From Spirosoma endbachense (GTDB lineage: Bacteria; Bacteroidota; Bacteroidia; Cytophagales; Spirosomataceae): a stretch of 64,000 nt of DNA. The DNA lies in the NCBI RefSeq assembly GCF_010233585.1, contig NZ_CP045997.1, positions 6,623,018 through 6,687,017 on the forward strand, in the 5' to 3' direction. The notes below the pieces were generated by a model, which worked only from the letters and a program-made list of their open reading frames with translations, was not told the DNA's origin and ran no database searches. A program made the translations under genes and the position numbers. This document shows, piece by piece, positions 32,775 to 41,663 of this stretch (the stretch's first letter is position 1; every line of letters begins with the position of its first letter).

Positions 32775-35744
32775 ATGAAACATATTTCGTTGGCCTGCTA
32801 TCTGGCAGTGTGGCTATTATTGCCAACTCTATTGATGGCTCAGATTCAAGTATCGTTTCCTACTACCCGGGCTGTTTTTCAGCGTAATAATGCCAATCAG
32901 GCGATTATTAGGATCACCGGTTACTACACAGCCACGATCACACAGGTACAGGCCAGAGTACAGGCCAGAAATGGGCAAGGTACTTCTGTAGACTGGCAGC
33001 CTATCCAAAATAGCCCAGGTGGTGGAACCTACGCAGGCGATCTTACTGTATCGGGCGGTTGGTATGATCTTCAGGTACGGGGTATGAACAACGGGCAGCA
33101 GGTTGGAGATATCATTACTGTCGAACGCGTTGGTGTAGGAGAAGTATTTGTCGTAGCCGGCCAATCAAACGCACAGGGCGTTCACTATAGTGCACCTATC
33201 TCGACAGATGATCGGGTTAATTGCGTAAACTATAGATACCCCGACAACGGCTTCCCGAATGACCCTCCCGTACCTCAATTCTCGCACTTAGACAATGGGG
33301 CAGGTTTTACTATTGCTCCCCGTGGCATGGGAAGTTGGTGCTGGGGCCGCCTGGGTGATCTTTTGGCCACTAGGCTGAATGTTCCTGTTATGTTTTTTAA
33401 CGCAGCTTTTACAGGAACATCCGTTCGAAACTGGAGTGATAGTGCCCCAGCGGGTGGTACGGCCTACGGGTATGGGGGATCACCTTATCCGGCTCGGCAA
33501 CCTTATATAAACCTCAAATTTGCCTTACAGAATTATTGCAATATGCTTGGTGTACGGGCTGTTTTATGGCACCAGGGAGAAGCTGACAATTTGTTCAATA
33601 CAACGACTCAAAGCTACGTCACCGACCTTCAGTTTGTTATTAATCAAACCCGGCAGGATTTTGGCAGAAACGTTTCCTGGGTAGTTGCCAGAGCTTCCCA
33701 TTATGATCCTTTAGGGCCAAGTAGCAAAATAATCGCTGCCCAGGATCAGGTTATTGCGACAACGCCTAATGTATTTGCTGGTCCCTCTACCGACACCGTT
33801 CAGGTTCCACGTTATCGTGCGCCCCTTTTTGATCCTGATCGTGTTCATTTCGATTTTAATGGATTAATCTCAGTCTCTAATCTTTGGAATAGTAGCTTAA
33901 GTGATGCCTTCTTCCAGACATCGACTCCTCATGGCCCCGCTTTGGCCCCAACGGTTACGGTAGCGTGTGCAGGTAATAACTTAACGTTCACAATTAATGG
34001 TAGTTATTCGTCCATTCAGTGGGAATCGGGTGAAACAACCCAAAGCATAACAAAAGGGCCCGGTACGCTATACCGAGCCAAGGTTAAAGATGCACAGGGG
34101 AATACAAATTTTACCAGTTACCTGCGCGTTTCAGATACGCCAGTAGCCTCAATAGTCAGTAATAGGCCACCTGCGATCTGTGATGGAAGCACACTCGCCC
34201 TGACCGCTAATTACGATAATGTAACCTGGCTTAGTCAGCCCAACAATACCAGTGTTGCTTCAGGGAAAACATTTAATGCCAGCGCGGCTGGTGCCTATTC
34301 GGTTCGATACCGGGATGTCAGTGGCTGTGATTTTGTTTCAAATACCCTCCAGCTTACACTCAATCCTCTTCCGGCAACTCCAACTATAACGAACAGTAAG
34401 CCAACCACTTTTTGCCAGGGCGATAATACTGTTTTGCTGGCTTCCAGCGATAATGTTGTCTATAACTGGAGTGATGGACAAAAAACCAAGCAAATTACCG
34501 TCACGACATCAGGTTCCTATACGGCTACCGTAACCGATCAGAACGGTTGCACATCAAAACCATCTAATGTGCTTCAGGTAGTATCCAATCCGTTGCCTGC
34601 AAAACCCACCATTGTAGCCAATGGCGCTACTACTTTCTGCGCAGACAGGAATGTTATATTGACTGCTTCAACTGAAACGGCCTATTTCTGGACAAACGGG
34701 CAAACGGTTCAAAGCCTGACCATTACTCAGTCTGGCGATTACTCCCTCACCACCCGAAATCAGTTCGGTTGCCCATCTGTGCCATCCGATATTGTTACAG
34801 TCAAGGTAAACCCGCTTCCTCCCACGCCTTCCGTATCGGCAGCTGGAGCCACAACGTTCTGTGCTGGCAATAGTGTTGCGTTAAATGCAACATCTCCTTT
34901 CGATGTAGTCTGGTCGAGCGGGCAGGTGAACAAAACGATCACGGTAAATCAATCGGGCAATTATGCCGCACAGGCTCGTGACCAGAATAGTTGCTTATCT
35001 GTTTTCTCGTCGGTTATTAATGTACGCGTAAATCCTTTACCTAACGCTCCAACCATATTATCCAGCCGTTCGCCAACAATCTGCCAGGGCGATAGGGTAA
35101 CATTTACAGTAGAGGGTCCTTATACAGTCTTCTGGTCAACCGGCGATTCCACTCGTAGTATTACAACCGGGCAGGCAGGCAACTACTCCGCACGAGTTCG
35201 CGATGTAAATGGCTGTGTTTCGACACAATCAAATCCTACCGTTGTTGATGTTAAAGCGCTACCTCCTGCTCCAACCATAAATTCGATTGGAACGTATACG
35301 CTTGAAGCGGTTAGTTCGACCAATGGCGATCGTTTTCTGTGGCGTCGGGATAATGATTCATTAGCTGTCCAAACCGCCATTATTAAAGCTGGAACATCAG
35401 GTAACTATACCGCCCGCTCATCGATCGTTTATTCAAATACACTCACGTGTTTCTCGTTACCCTCGGCCGCCTATCTGCTGACAATTGATCCAAGTTTTAA
35501 TGGACTTAGCGTTTACCCAAACCCAAATCCAAATAAAATTGTCATTGTTGAAACCCAGCAAAACCTAGCAAACGCTACGCTCACGTTATATACGTTGACT
35601 GGCCAAAAAGTTCTGGTTCGAAACATTGCGGTATTCGATGAGCGGAAGCAACTTACCCTAACCGACTTACCAGCTGGTGTTTATATTCTACGAGTTGAAG
35701 CTTCTGGCTTTACTGGGTCCAAACGAATTTTGCTCGGTTTGTAA
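32775..35744 (+). CDS. T9SS-sorted sialate O-acetylesterase-like protein with Ig-like repeats
   Basis: A 989-residue exported protein. A signal peptide (to about AQ at 23) is followed by a beta domain and an SGNH/sialate-O-acetylesterase (SASA) domain: GEVFVVAGQSNAQG with the nucleophile Ser131, AVLWHQGEADN, and DRVHFDFNG with the catalytic His. From about residue 390 come about six to seven Ig-like repeats of 75-80 residues (PTxCxGDxVxL ... W.SGQxxxxITVxxSGxYxAxVxDxNGC, joined by NPLPxxP linkers). The C-terminus is a type A T9SS sorting domain (VYPNPNPNKIVIVET ... GVYILRVEASGFTGSKRIL). It probably deacetylates sugars at the cell surface. It is the longer of two paralogues in tandem. Confidence 0.85.
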   Translation: MKHISLACYLAVWLLLPTLLMAQIQVSFPTTRAVFQRNNANQAIIRITGYYTATITQVQARVQARNGQGTSVDWQPIQNSPGGGTYAGDLTVSGGWYDLQVRGMNNGQQVGDIITVERVGVGEVFVVAGQSNAQGVHYSAPISTDDRVNCVNYRYPDNGFPNDPPVPQFSHLDNGAGFTIAPRGMGSWCWGRLGDLLATRLNVPVMFFNAAFTGTSVRNWSDSAPAGGTAYGYGGSPYPARQPYINLKFALQNYCNMLGVRAVLWHQGEADNLFNTTTQSYVTDLQFVINQTRQDFGRNVSWVVARASHYDPLGPSSKIIAAQDQVIATTPNVFAGPSTDTVQVPRYRAPLFDPDRVHFDFNGLISVSNLWNSSLSDAFFQTSTPHGPALAPTVTVACAGNNLTFTINGSYSSIQWESGETTQSITKGPGTLYRAKVKDAQGNTNFTSYLRVSDTPVASIVSNRPPAICDGSTLALTANYDNVTWLSQPNNTSVASGKTFNASAAGAYSVRYRDVSGCDFVSNTLQLTLNPLPATPTITNSKPTTFCQGDNTVLLASSDNVVYNWSDGQKTKQITVTTSGSYTATVTDQNGCTSKPSNVLQVVSNPLPAKPTIVANGATTFCADRNVILTASTETAYFWTNGQTVQSLTITQSGDYSLTTRNQFGCPSVPSDIVTVKVNPLPPTPSVSAAGATTFCAGNSVALNATSPFDVVWSSGQVNKTITVNQSGNYAAQARDQNSCLSVFSSVINVRVNPLPNAPTILSSRSPTICQGDRVTFTVEGPYTVFWSTGDSTRSITTGQAGNYSARVRDVNGCVSTQSNPTVVDVKALPPAPTINSIGTYTLEAVSSTNGDRFLWRRDNDSLAVQTAIIKAGTSGNYTARSSIVYSNTLTCFSLPSAAYLLTIDPSFNGLSVYPNPNPNKIVIVETQQNLANATLTLYTLTGQKVLVRNIAVFDERKQLTLTDLPAGVYILRVEASGFTGSKRILLGL

Positions 35745-35754
35745 TATTATTGCC

Positions 35755-35830
35755 AAATACACCGTTCAATCATAAAATCCCCGGCAAAATTTGTATTTTG
35801 CCGGGGATTTTATGATTGAACGGTGTATTT
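35755..35830. terminator. Terminator with 36-bp perfect arms
   Basis: The arms 35755-35790 and 35795-35830 are perfect inverted complements around the loop TTGT. The inner GC core (ATCCCCGGCAAAAT and complement) is a typical terminator stem; the pairing then runs outward for over 20 more bases through ACACCGTTCAATCATAA. It lies 11 bp after the first SASA gene. Confidence 0.88.
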
Positions 35831-35918
35831 ATTAAGTAAGGTCTGATTGTTGCTATAAGAAATAAATTACGCCTTGATCAGCATACCTACTAGCAACAGG
35901 ACTGAAGAAAACTGACAC

Positions 35919-38054
35919 ATGAAAAACTATTATATCCTGTACATTTTTCTGCTATTTAGTCAGAGGGCTATGCTTCCCAATGCTAAAGCGCAGACTACCG
36001 GTCAGGCAATAAAGATTACGTATCCTGAAAGCCGGGCCATTTTCCAACGGGGAGCCGATAACACGAGTACAATTTACGTATCGGGCAATTACTACCAACC
36101 AGTTGATAGTGTCCAGGCTCGTGTTATTGCTGAGGTTGCAGGACAGGGCATAAACACCGAGTGGGCTACCATCCAGCGGAATCCACAGGGGGGAATCTTT
36201 CAAAGCTCTATCCGGGCGCAGGGAGGTTGGTATCGGCTGGAGATACAGGCCTTTTCGGGAGGAGCCATAGTGGGTAGTGACGTAATCCGCAAAATTGGTG
36301 TTGGCGAAGTATTCATTGTCACGGGTCAGTCTAATGCACAAGGTTTTCAGAACTTCGGCGCAGTAGGGGCAGCTGATGATCGGGTCAACTGCGTTACCTA
36401 TGATAACTCGACGGCAAATTCGCTGGCCGATCCACCAGCGCCTTCCTTTCAGCAACTTGGTGCCGCTTCACTGATTGGGCCCCGCGGCCAGAGTGCCTGG
36501 TGCTGGGGTGTACTGGGCGATTTAATTGCGAAACAATATAATGTTCCCGTGCTGTTCATCAATACGGCCTGGGAAGCTACGATCATCAAAAACTGGGTAG
36601 AAAGTTCAAACAATCAGACAACCCTCAAGTGGTTTAACAGCCAGCCGTTTCCGGCTGGAATGCCTTACGCAAACTTAGTGATCGCCCTTCGTTATTATTG
36701 CTCTCTTCAGGGGTTACGCGCTGTGTTGTGGCAACAGGGCGAAAATGATAACTTTCCAATACACTCCACTCGAAAAGTATACGCTGATGACATGCAGTAT
36801 CTGATCAATAAGACGCGCTCAGATACAGATCGTTATCCGGCCTGGGTTTTGGCACGATCATCATACAACACAGGCCAGGTAAGCGAAGACATTATTCAGG
36901 CCCAAAACGACGTTATCAATACCTATAACAACAATGTTTTTGCGGGACCCTTTACCGATAATATTCAGATTCCCCGTTATGAAGGCGATGTTCACTTTGG
37001 CGGAGATGGCTTAAAGCAATTAGGTCAGGCCTGGTTCAACAGCCTGAATTCTATTTTCTTCGCCACATCGCGTCCATTAACACCACTCCCTTCACCCGCC
37101 ATTAAAATAACTTGTGCAGCAAATAACGCCTTGACAGTTTCATTGCCTGATCTGTATAAATCATATGTGTGGAACAGCGGACAAACGACACAATCGATCA
37201 CAATCAATAAGTCAGGAGTTTATCGTGCGACTCTGAAAGATAAATATGGCAATACATATTTATCACCCGCTATTGACGTACAAGGCGTAATCCAGCCAAC
37301 AGTTCCAACAATTTCGCTGAGTAAACAGCCAGGGCAACCGGCCGGTTCTCAGCAACAGATTTGTGCCGATTCAACGTTAACGCTGGTCGCTACTTCTTCC
37401 ACGGGCAGTATTCCGGTATGGAGTACAGGCATTGCCAGCAGATCAATTACGGTAGGCACATCAGGGGTTTATTCGGCTCAGTCAGTAAATGTATATGGCT
37501 GCAAATCAGCACAATCATCAACCATCACATTAACGGCTCGCCCTAAATTACCGGCACCTACGGTCGAACAAGTCGGTACTTACTCGCTACAGGCAACGCT
37601 ACCTACCCCAACAGGCGGACAGATCGATCAGTTTGACTGGCGCCGGTCCGGCGAAGTTATTCCACAGAATGGGCCAGTCGTAAAAGTTATTGTAAGCGGG
37701 AGTTATTCAGCTCGCGATAAAACGACATTCGCATTGAATAATAGCTCCAATCTGACTTGTTACTCTAACTACAGCGCGCCTAAAGATTTTGTGTTCGATC
37801 AGACCACCGGCGGAGTCAGTGTATACCCAAATCCGTCAAACGATGGTGTTGTAACCATCGAAACGATTGAAAACCTGAAAGACGCCCTTGTCGACGTTTT
37901 TTCATTAACAGGACAGCAACTGTCATCATTTGTGGTTCCAATTTTTGATGAGCGCAAATTGCTTAATTTATCGGGTCTTGCTCAGGGTGAATATATTATC
38001 CGCGTCCGGTCGGCAGGCTTTAACGTCTCCCGGCGTATTATCATCGCCCGATAG
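35919..38054 (+). CDS. T9SS-sorted sialate O-acetylesterase-like protein, shorter paralogue
   Basis: A 711-residue paralogue of the upstream gene. A signal peptide (to about AKAQ at 25), then the SASA domain with GEVFIVTGQSNAQG (Ser138), AVLWQQGENDN and DVHFGGDG. The conserved WHQGE is WQQGE here, a change at the block whose His is not catalytic in all members. There are only two Ig-like units (SYVWNSGQTTQSITINKSGVYRATL and PVWSTGIASRSITVGTSGVYSA). The end is a T9SS type A domain (VYPNPSNDGVVTIET ... GEYIIRVRSAGFNVSRRIIIAR). The shared start SYPxxRAxFQR and the matching tails show a tandem duplication with repeat loss or gain. Confidence 0.85.
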   Translation: MKNYYILYIFLLFSQRAMLPNAKAQTTGQAIKITYPESRAIFQRGADNTSTIYVSGNYYQPVDSVQARVIAEVAGQGINTEWATIQRNPQGGIFQSSIRAQGGWYRLEIQAFSGGAIVGSDVIRKIGVGEVFIVTGQSNAQGFQNFGAVGAADDRVNCVTYDNSTANSLADPPAPSFQQLGAASLIGPRGQSAWCWGVLGDLIAKQYNVPVLFINTAWEATIIKNWVESSNNQTTLKWFNSQPFPAGMPYANLVIALRYYCSLQGLRAVLWQQGENDNFPIHSTRKVYADDMQYLINKTRSDTDRYPAWVLARSSYNTGQVSEDIIQAQNDVINTYNNNVFAGPFTDNIQIPRYEGDVHFGGDGLKQLGQAWFNSLNSIFFATSRPLTPLPSPAIKITCAANNALTVSLPDLYKSYVWNSGQTTQSITINKSGVYRATLKDKYGNTYLSPAIDVQGVIQPTVPTISLSKQPGQPAGSQQQICADSTLTLVATSSTGSIPVWSTGIASRSITVGTSGVYSAQSVNVYGCKSAQSSTITLTARPKLPAPTVEQVGTYSLQATLPTPTGGQIDQFDWRRSGEVIPQNGPVVKVIVSGSYSARDKTTFALNNSSNLTCYSNYSAPKDFVFDQTTGGVSVYPNPSNDGVVTIETIENLKDALVDVFSLTGQQLSSFVVPIFDERKLLNLSGLAQGEYIIRVRSAGFNVSRRIIIAR

Positions 38055-38080
38055 AAGTAAAGCAATACTCGTTTATACAT

Positions 38081-38118
38081 AAATAAGACCTTTTCCTGGA
38101 AAAGGTCTTATTTTGTTT
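38081..38118 (+). terminator. Intrinsic terminator with 16-bp arms
   Basis: The arms 38081-38096 (AAATAAGACCTTTTCC) and 38098-38113 are perfect complements around a single T, so in practice the loop opens by two pairs. T-runs follow. It ends the second SASA gene and insulates the nuo promoter. Confidence 0.85.
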
Positions 38119-38155
38119 TACACCTGACCAGGGATCAACAGAGACTTGCTTAATC

Positions 38156-38186
38156 TTGAAAAAACGATGGTTATTCTGTATCTTTG
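38156..38186 (+). promoter_or_regulatory. Promoter of the nuo operon
   Basis: TTG (38156-38158), 20 bp, then TATCTTTG (38179-38186): a full match to the Bacteroidota TTG-N17-23-TAnnTTTG consensus. The transcript would start near 38193, giving a leader of about 80 nt before the nuoA ATG at 38274. A second -7-like box, TACATTTG (38243-38250), has no -33 partner. Confidence 0.8.
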
Positions 38187-38273
38187 GAAGATGTTCGGGC
38201 TAAGGTTCAATGGCAACTAAATGTGTCTATTGGTTTTATCGCTACATTTGCGCCGATATTTTCAATTCATTGT

Positions 38274-38645
38274 ATGAACGCAACCTACCTCCCGGCCGAC
38301 TATCTGCCGGTGCTGATCCAGCTTGGTTTAGCCCTTGGTTTCATCGTCACAACGATGCTTGTAACCCACGCCATTGGCCCCAAGCGTCATAGCCAAAAAA
38401 AGGACGATCCCTTTGAGTGTGGGATTCCTGTTCATGGTGATGCCCGTACTCCAATTTCCATCAAGTATTTCCTGATTGCTATCCTGTTCGTATTGTTCGA
38501 TGTGGAAGTAATCTTTTTGTACCCATGGGCAGTAAATTTTAAAGGACTGGGTTTAACCGGTTTTATCGAAATGGTTCTGTTTATGGGCTTATTACTGGCG
38601 GGTTTCTACTACATCATCCGTAAGGGTGTTCTGAATTGGGAATAG
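38274..38645 (+). CDS. nuoA: NADH-quinone oxidoreductase subunit A
   Basis: A 123-residue membrane subunit from the ATG at 38274; the open frame back to a TTG at 38184 overlaps the promoter and is rejected. Three membrane segments are seen, with the family's signature cytoplasmic loop after the first (THAIGPKRHSQKKDDPFECGIPVHGDARTPISIKYFLIAILFVLFDVEVIFLYPWA). The Cys and the FDxE segment are conserved in NuoA/ND3. It helps couple quinone reduction to proton pumping at the membrane-arm interface. It is first in the nuo operon. Confidence 0.95.
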   Translation: MNATYLPADYLPVLIQLGLALGFIVTTMLVTHAIGPKRHSQKKDDPFECGIPVHGDARTPISIKYFLIAILFVLFDVEVIFLYPWAVNFKGLGLTGFIEMVLFMGLLLAGFYYIIRKGVLNWE

Positions 38646-38710
38646 GCCTCAACAAATGAATTTTCGAGCATATTTATTCGTTGTTATAGTAAGCAAATAC
38701 AACGTATCTT

Positions 38711-39256
38711 ATGGCAACTGACATTAAGCTGGCCGAAGCACCCGCGAGTTACGATGGACCGGGATTTTCCGCCACTTCATTCGATAAAATTATTGGATTG
38801 GCTCGGGCAAATTCCCTCTGGCCACTTCCATTTGCAACTTCCTGCTGTGGCATTGAGTTCATGTCAACCATGGCCTCAACCTTCGATCTGGCCCGTTTCG
38901 GGTCGGAGCGACCAAGTTTTTCACCTCGCCAGGCCGATATGCTATTGGTAGCCGGAACAATTGCCAAAAAGATGGGGCCGGTTGTTAAGCAGGTATACCT
39001 GCAAATGGCCGAGCCACGCTGGGTAATTGCCATTGGGGCCTGTGCGTCAAGTGGTGGTATCTTCGATACATATAGTGTGTTGCAGGGCATCGACCGCATC
39101 ATTCCTGTCGATGTATATGTACCGGGTTGCCCCCCTCGCCCCGAGCAGATTCTGGATGGCGTGATGCAGGTGCAGGAACTCGCCAAGAACGAATCGCTTC
39201 GTCGTCGAAATACTGAAGAGTATCAGAAACTGTTGAATTCGTATAGCATACAATAA
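38711..39256 (+). CDS. nuoB: NADH-quinone oxidoreductase subunit B
   Basis: A 181-residue subunit that holds the terminal N2 [4Fe-4S] cluster. The ligand motifs are SCCGIEFM (Cys45, Cys46), AIGACASSGG and VPGCPPRPE, all intact. It passes electrons to quinone at the base of the peripheral arm. It follows nuoA by 65 bp, a gap that contains an imperfect inverted repeat (CAACAAATGAA with TTCGTTGTT). Confidence 0.97.
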   Translation: MATDIKLAEAPASYDGPGFSATSFDKIIGLARANSLWPLPFATSCCGIEFMSTMASTFDLARFGSERPSFSPRQADMLLVAGTIAKKMGPVVKQVYLQMAEPRWVIAIGACASSGGIFDTYSVLQGIDRIIPVDVYVPGCPPRPEQILDGVMQVQELAKNESLRRRNTEEYQKLLNSYSIQ

Positions 39257-39262
39257 ATAGTA

Positions 39263-39339
39263 AATTAGTGAATGAGTAAATGAGCATCCAGCCTCTTCTT
39301 ACCCATTCACTAGTTCGCTCGTTCACTCATTCACTAATT
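39263..39339. repeat. Intercistronic inverted repeat between nuoB and nuoC
   Basis: The left arm 39263-39285 and right arm 39317-39339 (GCTCGTTCACTCATTCAC...) pair at 21 of 23 positions. The words GTGAATGAGT and ACTCATTCAC recur, and the loop holds a further CATTCACTAGTTC copy. There is no T-run. The right arm ends 4 bp before the nuoC start. Confidence 0.8.
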
Positions 39340-39343
39340 GAAG

Positions 39344-39844
39344 ATGCTGACCAACGAAGAAGTTGCGCAGACCATTATTAATCAGTTTGGCGAGGCTGTC
39401 AGTGATTTTGATGATCCGTATGACCTGCTAACCTTTTCGACTACTCGGGAAACGATTATCCCGCTGATCACTTACCTAAAAGACCATCAGACATTTCAGG
39501 TTGGTTTTTTGACTGATATCACCGGCATACATTACCCGGATTCAGTGGGTAAAGAGTTCTGTGTGGTCTATCATCTACACAGTCTGACCAACAACTTCCG
39601 GTTGCGAGTCAAAGTCTATCTGTCAGCAGATGATCTTCACATTCCGACCGCGAGTCCCGTTTTTGCCAGTGCAAACTGGATGGAACGCGAAACCTTCGAC
39701 TTTTTTGGGATTATTTTCGATGGACACCCTGATCTGCGCCGAATCCTGAACATGGAGGAAATGGATTATTTCCCGATGCGCAAAGAATATCCGCTCGAAG
39801 ACGCCACCCGCGAAGATAAAATTGACGCATTGTTTGGACGATAA
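39344..39844 (+). CDS. nuoC: NADH-quinone oxidoreductase subunit C
   Basis: A 166-residue subunit from the ATG at 39344 (a TTG two codons earlier overlaps the upstream hairpin). The conserved motifs are YHLHSLTNNFRLRVKVYL, PTASPVFASANWMERETFDFFGIIFDGHPDLRRILNMEEM and FPMRKEYPLE. It is the 30-kDa subunit of the peripheral arm, next to NuoD. It is separate from nuoD, unlike the fused NuoCD of enterobacteria. Confidence 0.96.
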   Translation: MLTNEEVAQTIINQFGEAVSDFDDPYDLLTFSTTRETIIPLITYLKDHQTFQVGFLTDITGIHYPDSVGKEFCVVYHLHSLTNNFRLRVKVYLSADDLHIPTASPVFASANWMERETFDFFGIIFDGHPDLRRILNMEEMDYFPMRKEYPLEDATREDKIDALFGR

Positions 39845-39850
39845 ATACTG

Positions 39851-39890
39851 GCGAAAGAGCGAATGCGTATTTACGCATTTACTCTTTCGC
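39851..39890. repeat. Intercistronic hairpin between nuoC and nuoD
   Basis: The arm 39851-39869 (GCGAAAGAGCGAATGCGTA) pairs with 39872-39890 at 17 of 19 positions around a 2-nt loop. It is followed by TCTTTTACTCTTT rather than a clean T-run. Confidence 0.8.
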
Positions 39891-39908
39891 TCTTTTACTC
39901 TTTAAGAA

Positions 39909-41141
39909 ATGGTTTCTGAAGATCTCGATATAGCCAACAAAAACCTGCCTGCCGAACAGGGTCCGGTTCAGTATGTTAATGAACTGACTACGCTCAATCT
40001 CGGTCCAACCCACCCAGCTACGCATGGTATTTTCCAGAACGTCCTTCAGATGGACGGGGAGAAAATTGTATCGAGCGAGCAGACGATCGGGTACATCCAC
40101 CGGGCTTTCGAGAAAATTGCCGAGCGTCGCCCGTTCTACCAGATTACTACGCTTACCGATCGGATGAACTACTGTTCGTCGCCCATTAACAATATGGGTT
40201 GGCACATGACAGTTGAAAAATTATTGGGCATCGACATACCGAAACGGGCCCAATACATCCGCGTCATTCTGATGGAACTGGCCCGGATTGCCGACCACGT
40301 CGTTTGTAATGGCATTTTAGGTGTTGATACAGGAGCTTTTACCGGCTTTTTGTATATCTATCAGGAGCGTGAAAACATTTACGAAATTTACGAAGAGATC
40401 TGTGGAGCTCGTTTAACGACTAATATGGGTCGAATTGGTGGCATGGAGCGTGACCTCTCTCCTACTGCCATCCGTAAGATTAAAGAGCTGCTGGTACGTT
40501 TCCCTAAAATATTACGCGAGTTTGAAAATCTATTTAATCGCAACCGGATTTTCATGGATCGCGTTGTAAACGTTGGGTCAATTTCGGCAGAACGCGCCCT
40601 TAGTTATGGCTTTACTGGCCCAAACCTGCGAGCCGCGGGTGTCGATTACGACGTTCGTGTGATGAACCCGTATTCATCCTATCAGGACTTTGAGTTTGAC
40701 ATTCCTGTCGGACAAAGTGGCGATACCTATGATCGGTTCATGGTTCGGAATGAGGAAATGTGGCAGAGTCTTCGGATTATTCAGCAGGCGATGGACAACC
40801 TGCCGGAGGGCCCCTATTATGCTGACGCTCCTCAATATTACTTACCGCCAAAGCAGGAAGTCTATAAAAACATGGAAGCCCTCATCTATCACTTCAAGAT
40901 TGTGATGGGCGAGATCGATGCACCCGTTGGTGAAGTTTATCACGCTGTTGAAGGCGGTAACGGCGAACTTGGCTTCTACCTGATCAGCGATGGAGGTCGC
41001 GCACCATACCGCCTACACTTCCGTCGTCCGTGTTTTATCTATTACCAGGCTTACCCGGAAATGTGTAAAGGCCTCACGCTATCTGATGCCATTGTCATTA
41101 TGAGTAGTATGAATGTCATTGCAGGTGAGTTAGATGCATAG
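39909..41141 (+). CDS. nuoD: NADH-quinone oxidoreductase subunit D
   Basis: A 410-residue 49-kDa subunit. The motifs are NLGPTHPATHGIFQN (quinone-site His), IGYIHRAFEKIAE, the RIADHVVCNGILGVDTGAFTGFLYIYQERE block, and GELGFYLISDGG...RLHFRRPCF near the end. It lines the quinone-reduction chamber with NuoB. The start at 39909 is MVSEDLDIANKNLPAEQG; the first 30 residues vary in the family. It is followed by nuoE after 15 bp. Confidence 0.97.
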   Translation: MVSEDLDIANKNLPAEQGPVQYVNELTTLNLGPTHPATHGIFQNVLQMDGEKIVSSEQTIGYIHRAFEKIAERRPFYQITTLTDRMNYCSSPINNMGWHMTVEKLLGIDIPKRAQYIRVILMELARIADHVVCNGILGVDTGAFTGFLYIYQERENIYEIYEEICGARLTTNMGRIGGMERDLSPTAIRKIKELLVRFPKILREFENLFNRNRIFMDRVVNVGSISAERALSYGFTGPNLRAAGVDYDVRVMNPYSSYQDFEFDIPVGQSGDTYDRFMVRNEEMWQSLRIIQQAMDNLPEGPYYADAPQYYLPPKQEVYKNMEALIYHFKIVMGEIDAPVGEVYHAVEGGNGELGFYLISDGGRAPYRLHFRRPCFIYYQAYPEMCKGLTLSDAIVIMSSMNVIAGELDA

Positions 41142-41156
41142 TACAGTTTTCAGTTT

Positions 41157-41660
41157 ATGAGCACGACTGTTGAAAATAAACCGGTGGTTTTTACCCCAGA
41201 GCGTTTAACGAAAGCGCAGGAAATTATTGCCAATTATCCTGACGGGCGGCAGAAGTCAGCGCTATTGCCGCTGCTTCATCTGTTGCAGGAGCAGGAAGGC
41301 TGGACCAGTCCCGAAGGTATGGACTACGTAGCCCGGTTGCTTAGTATCCAGCCAATTGAGGTTTATGAGGTAGCAACATTCTACACCATGTACCACATTG
41401 ACCCGGTCGGTAAGCATGTTATTGAGTATTGCCGTACGGGTCCATGTTGCCTGATGGGTGGCGAAGAGGTATATGCCCATCTGAAACAACGCCTTGGCAT
41501 CGACACCGGCCAAACAACAGTCGACGGACAGTTCACACTCAAAGAAGTTGAGTGCCTAGCCGCCTGTGGAATGGGCCCAGTGTTTCAGATTCGGGAAAAA
41601 TACTATATGAATCTGACTAACGAGCGTGTAGACGAGATCATTGACGAGTTGTCGAAGTAA
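41157..41660 (+). CDS. nuoE: NADH-quinone oxidoreductase subunit E
   Basis: A 167-residue 24-kDa subunit with the thioredoxin-like fold and a [2Fe-2S] cluster (N1a). The ligands are in EYCRTGPCCLMGGEE and KEVECLAACGMGPVFQI. It contacts NuoF in the NADH dehydrogenase module. The start is close to the end of nuoD (15 bp) and the stop is 3 bp before nuoF, so the three genes are tightly linked. Confidence 0.96.
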   Translation: MSTTVENKPVVFTPERLTKAQEIIANYPDGRQKSALLPLLHLLQEQEGWTSPEGMDYVARLLSIQPIEVYEVATFYTMYHIDPVGKHVIEYCRTGPCCLMGGEEVYAHLKQRLGIDTGQTTVDGQFTLKEVECLAACGMGPVFQIREKYYMNLTNERVDEIIDELSK

Positions 41661-41663
41661 CCC

